DNA of 12,996 bases from an uncultured Clostridia bacterium (lineage in GTDB: Bacteria; Bacillota; Clostridia; Oscillospirales; Acutalibacteraceae): NCBI GenBank assembly GCA_946042285.1, contig CAMGDK010000035.1, positions 1-12,996 on the forward strand. The letters run 5' to 3'. Both the position numbers and the translations under genes were made by a program. Shown here one piece after another: positions 6,031 to 12,996 of the stretch (positions are counted from its first letter, which is position 1; each line of letters begins with the position of its first letter). Below the pieces are notes generated by a model, which searched no databases, had not been told where the DNA came from, and saw nothing but the letters and a program-made list of their open reading frames with translations.

Positions 6031-7044
6031 TTATTTAAGCAAAAAGCCGATTTTCTTCATAGCTTTATCAACGGTACGCTGAGAAAGTCTTTGTGCAATT
6101 TCTGCACCTTGAGTCCACTTTTCCTCAAGATAAGCCTTGTCCTGCATAAGCTCATTATACTTTTTCTGCACCGGCTCAAGCTCGGCAACAACAGCTTCTC
6201 CTACCGCTGTTTTGAAGTCACCGTATCCCCTGCCTGCAAATTCCGACTCAATAGCATCAAATGATTTACCTGTTACTGCGGAATATATTGTCATAAGATT
6301 GTTAATTCCGTCCTTACCCTGTGCATATCGAACGCTCATCTCACTGTCGGTAACGGCGCTCTTAAACTTTTTCATAATGACATTAGGAGCATCTGTAAGG
6401 AATACAGTAGCTCTTGGGTTTGGATCGGATTTACTCATCTTCTTTGTAGGATCGGCAAGACTCATTACTCTTGCACCTGACTTAACAATATACGGCTCCG
6501 GCACGGTAAACACATTGCCGTAAACGCCGTTAAATCTTTCGGCAATATCCCTTGTGATTTCAAGATGCTGCTTTTGATCCTCACCGACAGGTACAATATC
6601 AGCCTGATAAAGAAGAATATCGGCAGCCATAAGACATGGATAAGTAAACAATCCGGCATTGATATTATCGGCATGCTGCTGTGACTTATCCTTAAACTGA
6701 GTCATTCTGTTAAGCTCACCAAACTGAGTGTAGCAGTTAAGCAACCACGCAAGCTGTGAATGCTGAGGAACATGCGACTGAATAAAGAGTATGCTTTTAT
6801 CGGGATCAAGACCTACTGCCATAAGCTGAGCGTACATTTGAATAGTTTGCTGCTTAAGCATTTTCGGATCCTGACGAACTGTTATTGAATGAAGATCTGC
6901 CACACCGTAGATTGTGTCGAATTCCTCTTGGAATGACGGCCAACCCTTCATCGCACCTAAATAATTGCCAAGTGTCGGAATTGATGTTGGCTGAATTAGA
7001 GAAAGACTGCGCTTTCTTCTTTCCTTTTTGATTTCCTCTGCCAT
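6031..7044 (-). CDS. trpS: Tryptophanyl-tRNA synthetase
   Basis: This 337-residue class I aminoacyl-tRNA synthetase charges tRNA-Trp with tryptophan. The HIGH-type signature appears as TLGNYLGAM (24-32), preceded by the conserved IQPT, and the second signature is KKMSKSD (201-207). The body also contains the family's GEDQKQHLE (154-162) and TYPCLMAADILLY (134-146) segments. The length matches bacterial TrpRS, with about 12 extra charged residues at the N-terminus. It is the last gene of a four-gene operon. The gap to the preceding aminotransferase stop is 12 bases and contains the GGAG site (7052-7055). No T-box leader is possible in so short a gap, so any tryptophan control must act at the operon promoter. 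Confidence 0.97.
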   Translation of the reverse strand: MAEEIKKERRKRSLSLIQPTSIPTLGNYLGAMKGWPSFQEEFDTIYGVADLHSITVRQDPKMLKQQTIQMYAQLMAVGLDPDKSILFIQSHVPQHSQLAWLLNCYTQFGELNRMTQFKDKSQQHADNINAGLFTYPCLMAADILLYQADIVPVGEDQKQHLEITRDIAERFNGVYGNVFTVPEPYIVKSGARVMSLADPTKKMSKSDPNPRATVFLTDAPNVIMKKFKSAVTDSEMSVRYAQGKDGINNLMTIYSAVTGKSFDAIESEFAGRGYGDFKTAVGEAVVAELEPVQKKYNELMQDKAYLEEKWTQGAEIAQRLSQRTVDKAMKKIGFLLK

Positions 7045-7056
7045 AATATTTCTCCG

Positions 7057-8250
7057 TTACTGATTTATATATTCTTTCGCAACCTCACCGAGAGTTTTTA
7101 CGCCTTTAACTATACCCTCATTTGTAGGGGTTGAGAAATTAAGTCTGATATACTGTGTTTTTTCGTTATCGTTAACTAAAAATGCACTGCCCGGTACGAC
7201 TGCAACCTTCCTTTCAACTGCTTTTGAAACAAACTCAAGCATATCGACATCATCGGGAAGCTTACACCAAACAAACAAGCCTCCCTCGGGCTTTACATAT
7301 TCAACAAAGCTACCAAGCTCACGCTCTATACATTCACACATAAGCTCAAGCTTTTCTCTGTATATCCCCTGAATTTTTTTGATATGAGCATCAACATCAT
7401 ATTTTGTTAACCACTCATAAACAATCATTTGATTGAGGCAAGGAGTATGAACATCCGACGCCTGCTTGCCGACAGTCATTTTAGCAAGAATTTCCTTCGG
7501 ACCGATGCAATACGCAACACGCATACCGGGTGAAAGAATTTTTGAAAATGAGCCTGCGTATATAACAATTCCGTCCTCATCCATTGACTTGATTGTAGGC
7601 ACCTTTTCACCGGCTACACGAAGGTCGCCATACGGATTATCCTCAAGAATGATAGCATTGTATTTCTTTGCAAGAGAATATAGTCTTTCTCTCTTTTCAA
7701 GCGACATTGTTGCACCTGACGGGTTTTGAAAATTAGGAATAGTGTATATAAATCTTACATTATCGGTTGTCTTAAGAACATCCTCAAGAGCATCAATATT
7801 CATACCGTCCGACTCAACAGGTACACCCTTAAGCTTACATCCGTAAGAACGGAAGCAGTTGAGTGAGCCGATAAATGACGGTTCTTCGCATACGACTGTA
7901 TCACCCTCATTACAAAGCACCTTTGTTACCAAGTCCATAACCTGAGTTGCACCTGAAACAATGAGAGTATTATCAAACTCTTTACCTATATTTTCACGCT
8001 TTTTCATCCAATCAGTCACAGCATCACGAAGAGGCTGATAGCCCTCGGTCACACCGTACTGAAGCGCATCAATAGGATTTTTTGAAAGTATATCGGCAGT
8101 AATATTCCTTACCTCATCAACAGGAAATGCGTCAGGAGCCGGATTACCGGCTGCAAGCGGAATAATTGACGGATCCGATGTAGCTTTTAAAATCTCTCTG
8201 ATAGCGCTTGGCTGAAGAGAAGAAATTTTATCGGAAAAGTTATATTTCAT
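7057..8250 (-). CDS. Class I/II PLP aminotransferase (2-aminoadipate/aromatic type)
   Basis: This 397-residue fold type I PLP enzyme resembles LysN-type 2-aminoadipate and related broad-specificity aminotransferases, the same catalytic domain found in MocR/GntR regulators but without the DNA-binding domain. Visible motifs are the N-terminal LAAGNPAPDAFP (32-43), NFQNPSG with N176, EDNPYGD with Y207, the Schiff-base lysine in GSFSK (K237) followed by SPGMR, and a C-terminal RLNFSTP arginine that binds the substrate carboxylate. The substrate could be 2-oxoadipate, branched-chain or aromatic 2-oxo acids; sequence does not decide. Its ATG overlaps the stop of the upstream glycerophosphotransferase gene by one base (TAATG), with an AGAGGCG ribosome site, so the two are translationally coupled. 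Confidence 0.9.
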   Translation of the reverse strand: MKYNFSDKISSLQPSAIREILKATSDPSIIPLAAGNPAPDAFPVDEVRNITADILSKNPIDALQYGVTEGYQPLRDAVTDWMKKRENIGKEFDNTLIVSGATQVMDLVTKVLCNEGDTVVCEEPSFIGSLNCFRSYGCKLKGVPVESDGMNIDALEDVLKTTDNVRFIYTIPNFQNPSGATMSLEKRERLYSLAKKYNAIILEDNPYGDLRVAGEKVPTIKSMDEDGIVIYAGSFSKILSPGMRVAYCIGPKEILAKMTVGKQASDVHTPCLNQMIVYEWLTKYDVDAHIKKIQGIYREKLELMCECIERELGSFVEYVKPEGGLFVWCKLPDDVDMLEFVSKAVERKVAVVPGSAFLVNDNEKTQYIRLNFSTPTNEGIVKGVKTLGEVAKEYINQ

Positions 8251-9377
8251 TATTTATTCGCCTCTTTTCCTTTTATTAAAACAGAAATAAATTTAGCAAG
8301 CATTTGTGCATTGTTAGGCTTTGAATTTTCAACATACTTTGTTTTGAAGGCATAAAGCTTTGTTAAATCATAATCAGCAGTTATCGCATTAACAAGCTTG
8401 CTTGCACTTTCGAATGTATAATCAGGCATTTCTTCCTTTAAATCAACATTTATACCTCTTTCGTTTGAATACTCCTCATAATCCGGAACATAGAAATACA
8501 AAGGTTTCATCAAAACACTTGCTTCGTAGGCACAGGCAGAATAGTCTGTGATAATAATGTCGGCAATTTTCATAAGGTCATAGGTTGAAAAGCTGCCGTT
8601 GTACGAGTATTGCGGTTGAACCTTTACATTTGAAAACAAAGGATGCGGGCTGATGATTAAATTATAATCATCCTCAATATCCTTAAATTCAGCCATAAGC
8701 TCGTTGACCGCATACACCTCTCTATCCCTAAAGGTAGGAAGATAAAGAATTGTTTTTTTGTTGCTGAATGCCGGATTTTCTTTGTAAAATCTTGCAGCAG
8801 AGCCGTTGTCGGTAAGAAGCTCATCAACTCTCGGCAATGAACAAATTTTAATTTTACTCGAATCATAACCGAATGCCTGCATATAAAACCTTGCGGTTGC
8901 GGCACTTGGCGCCAAAACATAATCATAGTTTTTATGCATGCACATAGCTTTGCTTATTTTTTCGTCCCTACCCTCTTTTGTGCCGACGCTTTGAAGACCG
9001 AACTTTTTAGTAGCACCGAGTGCATGCCACATTTGGATAACCTTCAACGATTTCTTATGCTTAAGACACGACACTGAAATTGAGTAGGTATCAAGAACAG
9101 CAACTCTTGATGTAGCAAGATAATACATATCGCCGAATATAGCAAGGCAATACTTAATCTTTGCCGCTGTACCGTCAGGTATCATTCTAAGCCTGAACAC
9201 CTGCTCGGCTTCGGGTAATTCATCATTCAACGCCTTTTCAAGCAAAATCATATCTATGCTCTTGCTGTTGCTTTGACGCGAAAGATAAACTATTCTGTTT
9301 TTCGTTTTACAAAGCTTGATAGGAGCGTAGATTATCCTAAGACCAAGCTTGAGAATTTCAAATAATAATGCTTTCAT
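8250..9377 (-). CDS. CDP-glycerol glycerophosphotransferase family protein (TagB/TagF-like)
   Basis: This 375-residue protein of the family that polymerises glycerol phosphate (or ribitol phosphate) from CDP-activated donors acts in teichoic acid or phosphopolysaccharide synthesis. Family signatures are MWHALGATKKFG (116-127), LPRVDELL (181-188), YLPTFRDR (212-219), SPHP (243-246), TDYSACAYEA (277-286) and a late YVPDYEEY (296-303). An amphipathic N-terminus (1-25) fits peripheral association with the inner face of the membrane. It is about the size of TagB and shorter than TagF, so a priming enzyme is possible. No tagD, tagO or export genes are near. It starts 4 bases after the glyA stop with no good SD, so it probably depends on translation of glyA. 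Confidence 0.87.
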   Translation of the reverse strand: MKALLFEILKLGLRIIYAPIKLCKTKNRIVYLSRQSNSKSIDMILLEKALNDELPEAEQVFRLRMIPDGTAAKIKYCLAIFGDMYYLATSRVAVLDTYSISVSCLKHKKSLKVIQMWHALGATKKFGLQSVGTKEGRDEKISKAMCMHKNYDYVLAPSAATARFYMQAFGYDSSKIKICSLPRVDELLTDNGSAARFYKENPAFSNKKTILYLPTFRDREVYAVNELMAEFKDIEDDYNLIISPHPLFSNVKVQPQYSYNGSFSTYDLMKIADIIITDYSACAYEASVLMKPLYFYVPDYEEYSNERGINVDLKEEMPDYTFESASKLVNAITADYDLTKLYAFKTKYVENSKPNNAQMLAKFISVLIKGKEANK

Positions 9378-9381
9378 TTAA

Positions 9382-10635
9382 TTACTCATAAAGCGGATAT
9401 TTTGCGCAAATATCTGCAACACCTGCTAAGATAGCATCCTTGCTGCCGTCAAAGTCTGTAACTGCAAGATAAATGTATTCTGCAATTTTATCCATGTCCT
9501 CTGTATTTAAGCCTCTTGTTGTAGCGGCAGGAGTACCGATACGAACACCGGATGTAACAAACGGTGAAAGCGGCTCGTTAGGAACAGTGTTTTTGTTAAG
9601 AGTAATATGAACCTCATCAAGACGATGCTCAAGCTCCTTACCTGTAACATCCGTACCTCTGAGATCAAGAAGACAAAGGTGATTATCTGTACCGCCTGAC
9701 ACAAGATTTAATCCTCTCTTAGTAAGTCCGTCAGCAAGTGCCTTTGCATTATCAATAACTCTCTGCTGATACTCCTTAAATTCAGGCTTAAGCGCTTCAC
9801 CGAAGCATACTGCTTTACCTGCGATTACATGCATGAGCGGTCCGCCCTGTGTACCCGGGAACACTGCTGAATTAAGCTTCCTTGCAAGATACTCGTTATT
9901 GCAAAGAATAAGACCGCCTCTCGGGCCTCTCAATGTCTTGTGGGTTGTTGTTGTAACAACATCGGCATAAGGAAAAGGTGACTGATGTAAGCCTGCCGCA
10001 ACAAGACCGGCAATATGTGCCATATCAACCATAAACATAGCACCGTTTGCATGTGAGATGTCAGCCATTGTTTTAAAGTCAATCTCTCTCGGATATGCAG
10101 ATGCACCTGCAACAACAAGCTTTGGCTTTACCTTATTAACCTGCTTTGCAAACTCCTTAAGATCAATATATCCGTTGTCGTCAACACCATAAGGAACAAA
10201 GTTAAAATACTTACCGCTGATATTTGCCGGTGAGCCGTGTGTAAGGTGACCGCCGTTATCAAGGCTCATTCCCATCACCGTGTCGCCCGGCTGAAGAAGA
10301 GCAAGATAAACAGCAGTATTCGCCTGTGCGCCCGAATGAGGCTGAACATTTGCATAATTACAACCAAAAAGCTCACACGCTCTTTTTATTGCGATTTCCT
10401 CGACAATATCAACAAACTGACATCCGCCGTAGTAACGCTTTGACGGAAGTCCCTCTGCATACTTATTTGTAAGAACAGAGCCCATAGCCGCCATTACCTG
10501 TGGTGAAACAAGGTTTTCCGATGCGATAAGCTCAATGTTTTCACGCTGACGCTTGAGCTCAAGGCTCATTGCATCTGCAACCTCTTTATCTGTTTCTGCA
10601 ACCTTTGCAATTGAATCATAGTAGTCCGGAAACAT
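9382..10635 (-). CDS. glyA: Serine hydroxymethyltransferase
   Basis: This 417-residue PLP enzyme interconverts serine and glycine while moving a one-carbon unit to tetrahydrofolate. Diagnostic features are ENIELIASENLVSP (32-45), GGHLTHG (128-134), D204 and H207 in the VDMAHIAG segment, and the PLP lysine in TTTTHKTLRGPRGG (K233). The length is exactly that expected for bacterial GlyA. It is the first gene of the operon that ends with trpS. A perfect AGGAGG (10643-10648) precedes the ATG, and a TATAAT lies at 10660-10665. The leader is only about 18 bases, which leaves no room for a glycine or purine riboswitch. Confidence 0.98.
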   Translation of the reverse strand: MFPDYYDSIAKVAETDKEVADAMSLELKRQRENIELIASENLVSPQVMAAMGSVLTNKYAEGLPSKRYYGGCQFVDIVEEIAIKRACELFGCNYANVQPHSGAQANTAVYLALLQPGDTVMGMSLDNGGHLTHGSPANISGKYFNFVPYGVDDNGYIDLKEFAKQVNKVKPKLVVAGASAYPREIDFKTMADISHANGAMFMVDMAHIAGLVAAGLHQSPFPYADVVTTTTHKTLRGPRGGLILCNNEYLARKLNSAVFPGTQGGPLMHVIAGKAVCFGEALKPEFKEYQQRVIDNAKALADGLTKRGLNLVSGGTDNHLCLLDLRGTDVTGKELEHRLDEVHITLNKNTVPNEPLSPFVTSGVRIGTPAATTRGLNTEDMDKIAEYIYLAVTDFDGSKDAILAGVADICAKYPLYE

Positions 10636-10642
10636 AATTTAA

Positions 10643-10648
10643 TCCTCC
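10643..10648 (-). promoter_or_regulatory. Ribosome binding site of glyA
   Basis: On the minus strand AGGAGG stands 7 bases before the ATG at 10635 and confirms that start. Confidence 0.85.
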
Positions 10649-10659
10649 TGAAAATATAA

Positions 10660-10665
10660 ATTATA
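10660..10665 (-). promoter_or_regulatory. Probable -10 element for the glyA operon
   Basis: The minus strand has a perfect TATAAT. The 17-base position upstream reads TTTATT, a poor -35, and the better TTGATT is 21 bases away, so only the -10 is clear. The surrounding DNA (10651-10740) is almost entirely A and T. Confidence 0.5.
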
Positions 10666-10747
10666 CTTTAAGATAATAACATAATAAATCAAAATATACA
10701 ATATACAAATATAACAAATTACATTTATTATATACTTTATCAGGTGC

Positions 10748-10777
10748 TATTCGTAATTTTTACTTGATATACGAATA
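10748..10777. promoter_or_regulatory. 8-bp inverted repeat flanking the -35 of the YebC-family gene (candidate operator)
   Basis: TATTCGTA (10748-10755) is repeated inverted as TACGAATA (10770-10777), with half-site centres 22 bases apart, about two helical turns. The -35 (10764-10769) lies between the arms and the right arm enters the spacer, a position suited to repression by a dimeric regulator. No regulator gene is in the window. Confidence 0.4.
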
Positions 10778-10792
10778 ATAATGTGTTAAAAT
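10764..10792 (+). promoter_or_regulatory. Promoter of the YebC-family gene
   Basis: TTGATA (10764-10769) and TAAAAT (10787-10792) are 17 bases apart, and a TGT before the -10 gives an extended -10. The start should be near 10799, about 30 bases before the ATG. Confidence 0.8.
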
Positions 10793-10829
10793 TCTTTAGA
10801 ATTATAATTAAAAGTAAGGAAGTGTTATA

Positions 10830-11573
10830 ATGAGCGGACATAACAAATGGAGCACCATCAAAAGAAAAAAGGGTGCTAACGACGCAGCTCGTGCAAAGGT
10901 TTTTACAAAAATAGGAAGAGAGCTTGCTGTTGCAGTTAAAAACGGTGGCCCTGACCCTAACAACAACGCAAAGCTTCGTGATGTTATCGCTAAAGCAAAG
11001 CAGAACAATGTACCTAACGACAACATTGAAAGAATGCTCAAAAAGGCTGCCGGCGATACAGACGGTGCAAACTTTGAAGAAATTGTATATGAGGGCTACG
11101 GTCCGTCAGGTATTGCAGTAGTTGTTGAAACCCTGACAGACAACAGAAACAGAACTGCATCTGAGGTAAGACATTACTTTGACAAGGCAGGCGGTAACAT
11201 GGGAACACCCGGCTCTGTTACATTTATGTTCGGCAAGGAAGGCGTTATCATTATCGAGAAAGAGGATGTTGACGAAGAGGCGCTCATGATGGATGCGCTT
11301 GAGGCAGGCGCAACTGATTTTCTTACTGATGACGAGGACATCTTTGAGATTAGAACAGAGGCTAACGATGTCGGAGCTATTCGTGACGATCTCGAAGCAA
11401 AGGGCTACACAATCGTATCTTCCGAGCCCGCTTATATTCCTCAAACATATACAAGACTCGAGTCACAGGACGACATGAAAAACATGCAAAGAATGATTGA
11501 TATGTTTGAAGAAAACGATGATGTTCAAAATATTTGGCACAACTGGGAAAACGAAGACGAGTACGAAGGCTGA
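10830..11573 (+). CDS. YebC/PmpR (TACO1) family protein
   Basis: This 247-residue protein is of the conserved YebC/TACO1 family. The N-terminal signature MSGHNKWSTIKRKKG (1-15) is diagnostic, and the family's NNAKLRDVIAKAK (45-57), NVPNDNIERMLKKA (60-73) and YEGYGPSG (87-94) follow. Members were first described as DNA-binding regulators. More recent work assigns several to translation, where they help ribosomes through difficult sequences, so the annotation 'transcriptional regulator' should be treated with care. The length is typical. The ATG has an AAGGAAG site (10816-10822) with 7-base spacing. It is a single-gene unit with its own promoter, ending at a bidirectional terminator shared with the convergent PAP2 gene. 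The usual neighbours ruvABC are absent. Confidence 0.95.
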   Translation: MSGHNKWSTIKRKKGANDAARAKVFTKIGRELAVAVKNGGPDPNNNAKLRDVIAKAKQNNVPNDNIERMLKKAAGDTDGANFEEIVYEGYGPSGIAVVVETLTDNRNRTASEVRHYFDKAGGNMGTPGSVTFMFGKEGVIIIEKEDVDEEALMMDALEAGATDFLTDDEDIFEIRTEANDVGAIRDDLEAKGYTIVSSEPAYIPQTYTRLESQDDMKNMQRMIDMFEENDDVQNIWHNWENEDEYEG

Positions 11574-11593
11574 TTATATGGCGACATAAAAAC

Positions 11594-11622
11594 AACCCCT
11601 ACGACCAACAATCGTAGGGGTT
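11594..11622. terminator. Bidirectional terminator between the YebC-family and PAP2 genes
   Basis: AACCCCTACGA (11594-11604) and TCGTAGGGGTT (11612-11622) form a perfect 11-bp stem with a 7-base loop. On the minus strand it is followed by GTTTTTATG, a good U-tract for the PAP2 gene. On the plus strand it is followed by AATTATTTA, weaker but usable for the YebC-family gene. Confidence 0.93.
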
Positions 11623-11632
11623 AATTATTTAT

Positions 11633-12532
11633 CTACTCTTCAATACCGTTGAGCTGCTTCCAGTGAATTTTGCAATAATTCTTACCATCGATAGCAGGAT
11701 ATTTATCCTCGCCTACTCTTGCTTCATTATAGCAATCGTATTCTTCGTTATAAGCACATCTTATTGCCGCATCTCCTCCCTCAGTAAATGAAGGAATAAA
11801 TGCGTTAAGGAATATTCCCAAAACAGCTACGCAGATAACGGCAGTTGCAATCCTTGCTCTTGATTTCTCATTACCGATTTTTGCAAAAAGCTTACCTGCA
11901 TCAATTTTATCGAGCGGTGTCTTTTCAAATAATTTAACAACAAGCTTTGCAAGGAAATAGCCGATAACGGCAGCACATGTGCCGACAAGCAAACCTGCAA
12001 GAACATCCGATGCATAGTGAACCATAAGATAAATACGGCTACCCATTGTGCAAAGAGCAATCACAGGGAAAAGATAAGCAATCTTCTTTTTGTCGCTCTT
12101 GAAGCAAAGGAACATAGCCATAGCCATCTCAAACGCGCCGGTTGTATGACCTGACGGGAATGAGTAGTCACTCTCCGATAGTGCGCCTGCACCTATGTAC
12201 CAAGCCCAGTAATCTGCATTACCCTGAAGTGTGTTATACGGTCTTACACGAAGCGCCATCGGCTTAACAAGAATATTTGTTACAAGAGTACCAATCGCAA
12301 TTGCAAATAAAAGAGTAAAGCCATACTTTCTTGTTTTCTTAAAAAAGCAGAGAACTACTGCAATAATTGCAATCGGAATTACAAAATTCTCATCACCGAA
12401 TGTTGTAAAAAACTTTGCAACAACTGTCATGAATGAGCTTTGCAGTGAACCAAAGAAATGAAACACCCATAAATCAAACGCATAGAACGCTTTGTCTATA
12501 CTTTGACCGAGTGAAAGTAATATTAAATCCAT
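11633..12532 (-). CDS. PAP2-family membrane phosphatase with a Cys-rich C-terminal tail
   Basis: This 299-residue integral membrane protein of the type 2 phosphatidic acid phosphatase family hydrolyses lipid phosphates such as undecaprenyl pyrophosphate or phosphatidic acid. The three catalytic motifs are intact: K90-x6-R97-P98, SFPSGHTTG (124-132, with H129), and S165-R166...H172...D176. Several membrane helices are evident (about 50-65, 72-95, 130-145, 152-165, 178-200), and another helix lies at 228-247. After that helix comes an unusual tail with C259-x7-C267-x19-C287-x2-H290, which core PAP2 enzymes do not need. The start has a GAGGAGG site (12537-12543) and a promoter at 12564-12592. 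It is a single-gene unit. BacA-like recycling of the cell wall carrier is a reasonable role, but the substrate is unproven. Confidence 0.92.
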   Translation of the reverse strand: MDLILLSLGQSIDKAFYAFDLWVFHFFGSLQSSFMTVVAKFFTTFGDENFVIPIAIIAVVLCFFKKTRKYGFTLLFAIAIGTLVTNILVKPMALRVRPYNTLQGNADYWAWYIGAGALSESDYSFPSGHTTGAFEMAMAMFLCFKSDKKKIAYLFPVIALCTMGSRIYLMVHYASDVLAGLLVGTCAAVIGYFLAKLVVKLFEKTPLDKIDAGKLFAKIGNEKSRARIATAVICVAVLGIFLNAFIPSFTEGGDAAIRCAYNEEYDCYNEARVGEDKYPAIDGKNYCKIHWKQLNGIEE

Positions 12533-12563
12533 AATATCCTCCTCGAAATTTATTACTTAATAT

Positions 12564-12592
12564 ATATTATCAAAAAGCAGTAAAAATTTCAA
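12564..12592 (-). promoter_or_regulatory. Promoter of the PAP2 gene
   Basis: On the minus strand TTGAAA (12587-12592) and TAATAT (12564-12569) are 17 bases apart, with TGA before the -10 (extended -10). Confidence 0.75.
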
Positions 12593-12629
12593 TATTTTTT
12601 ATTTTAATTATTTAACGGCAGGATTTTAT

Positions 12630-12659
12630 TTGTTAATATATTCGTAAAATATTTATGAT
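12630..12659 (+). promoter_or_regulatory. Probable promoter of the DnaJ-domain gene
   Basis: TTGTTA (12630-12635) and TATGAT (12654-12659) are 18 bases apart. The spacer contains TATTCGTAA (12639-12647), the same 9 bases found at 10748-10756 beside the YebC-family promoter. No CIRCE-type inverted repeat is seen, so HrcA control is not indicated. Confidence 0.55.
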
Positions 12660-12694
12660 ACAGTATTGTCAACATATATTTACAAGGAGACAAA

Positions 12695-12996
12695 ATGATA
12701 AATAATCCTTATAAAGTTTTAGGTGTGCCGGACGGTGCAAGCGAAGAGGAGTGTACCAAAGCATACAAAAGGCTTGCAAAAAAATATCATCCGGACCTTA
12801 ATCCTGGTGACACCGAAGCCGAAAAGAAAATGGCGGAAATAAATGCTGCCTATGACCAAATTAAAAACGGTAATGCTTCATATAACTATAATCCGTTTTC
12901 TTACGGCTATTCATCAAATACAAGTCGTCAAAGTGCAAGCACTGCACCCGATTATCTTAACTCGGCTGCGCAGTTTATCAATTCAGGTCAATATCA
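12695..12996 (+). CDS. DnaJ-domain protein, 3' end beyond the window
   Basis: The first 100 residues are present and the gene continues past the right edge. Residues 4-58 form a J domain: NPYKVLGV at the start, helix II with KAYKRLAKKY, the HPD tripeptide at 32-34 that stimulates the ATPase of DnaK, and a third helix ending AAYDQIK. A Tyr/Ser/Asn-rich linker follows (61-85), without the Gly/Phe region or zinc fingers seen so far that mark DnaJ itself. The last visible residues, AAQFINSGQY, look like the start of a helical repeat region. It is therefore more likely a J-domain co-chaperone with another C-terminal module than true DnaJ. The start has AAGGAGA (12684-12690) at good spacing. Confidence 0.9.
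   Translation, partial: MINNPYKVLGVPDGASEEECTKAYKRLAKKYHPDLNPGDTEAEKKMAEINAAYDQIKNGNASYNYNPFSYGYSSNTSRQSASTAPDYLNSAAQFINSGQY

Noticed and set aside
7045..7060. T-box leader before trpS
   Set aside because: The gap to the upstream gene is only 12 bases, so no leader structure can fit.
7057..8250. MocR/GntR-type regulator
   Set aside because: The catalytic domain is similar, but there is no N-terminal winged-helix domain. The protein starts directly with the aminotransferase fold.
10636..10829. Possible glycine, purine or other riboswitch, or small gene, between glyA and the YebC-family gene
   Set aside because: The glyA leader is only about 18 bases after the likely -10. The region is A/T-rich with no stable stem set and no SD-led small frame that I can see.
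11106..11444. 112-codon minus-strand open frame opposite the YebC-family gene
   Set aside because: It is antisense to a highly conserved gene and has no ribosome site or recognisable protein.
1..12996. Mobile element, phage, CRISPR or defence system
   Set aside because: No transposase, integrase, direct-repeat array, phage protein or known defence domain is present. The only transposon-like sequence is the synthetic Nextera mosaic end at 26-44.

Overview
The window looks like chromosomal DNA from a low-to-moderate GC Gram-positive bacterium of the class Clostridia. An Oscillospiraceae/Ruminococcaceae-type gut anaerobe is my best guess. The support is strong AGGAGG-type ribosome binding sites, sigma-A style promoters, U-tract terminators, a split transketolase, and an orphan FeoB-associated Cys-rich membrane protein. 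This placement rests on gene style, not on a marker phylogeny. The left edge is not biological: bases 1-44 are Illumina Nextera P7-side adapter with an i7 index, so the window starts at an untrimmed contig end.

Layout, left to right. Bases 45-86 hold a terminator hairpin. A two-gene minus-strand unit follows: a FeoB-associated small membrane protein (764-946) and a YjjG-like HAD nucleotidase (83-763), with its own promoter at 978-1006. The centre, 1018-5956, is a self-contained five-gene minus-strand operon. In transcription order it has an SCP2-like protein, a class III PLP aminotransferase, the transketolase N-terminal subunit, the transketolase C-terminal subunit, and a second SCP2-like protein. 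It has a strong extended -10 promoter and ends in a good terminator. Next is a second minus-strand operon (5994-10665) with glyA, a CDP-glycerol glycerophosphotransferase-like protein, a class I/II aminotransferase and trpS. From a divergent intergenic region, the YebC/TACO1-family gene runs on the plus strand (10830-11573). It converges with a PAP2 phosphatase (11633-12532, minus) on a shared bidirectional terminator. A DnaJ-domain gene starts at 12695 and runs off the right edge.

Most of the window is housekeeping: one-carbon metabolism, tRNA charging, protein quality control, envelope lipids. The part that may be undescribed is the central operon. Two paralogous proteins, each with two SCP2-like (lipid-binding fold) halves, bracket a PLP aminotransferase and a complete two-subunit thiamine-diphosphate transketolase. 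This suggests a dedicated pathway that joins ketol transfer and transamination on a hydrophobic or carrier-bound substrate. That function is inference; the gene order, the shared operon and the intact catalytic motifs are visible in the sequence.

No rRNA, tRNA, CRISPR array, insertion sequence or phage gene was seen. No gene-free stretch exceeds 300 bases; the longest is about 194 bases, between glyA and the YebC-family gene.
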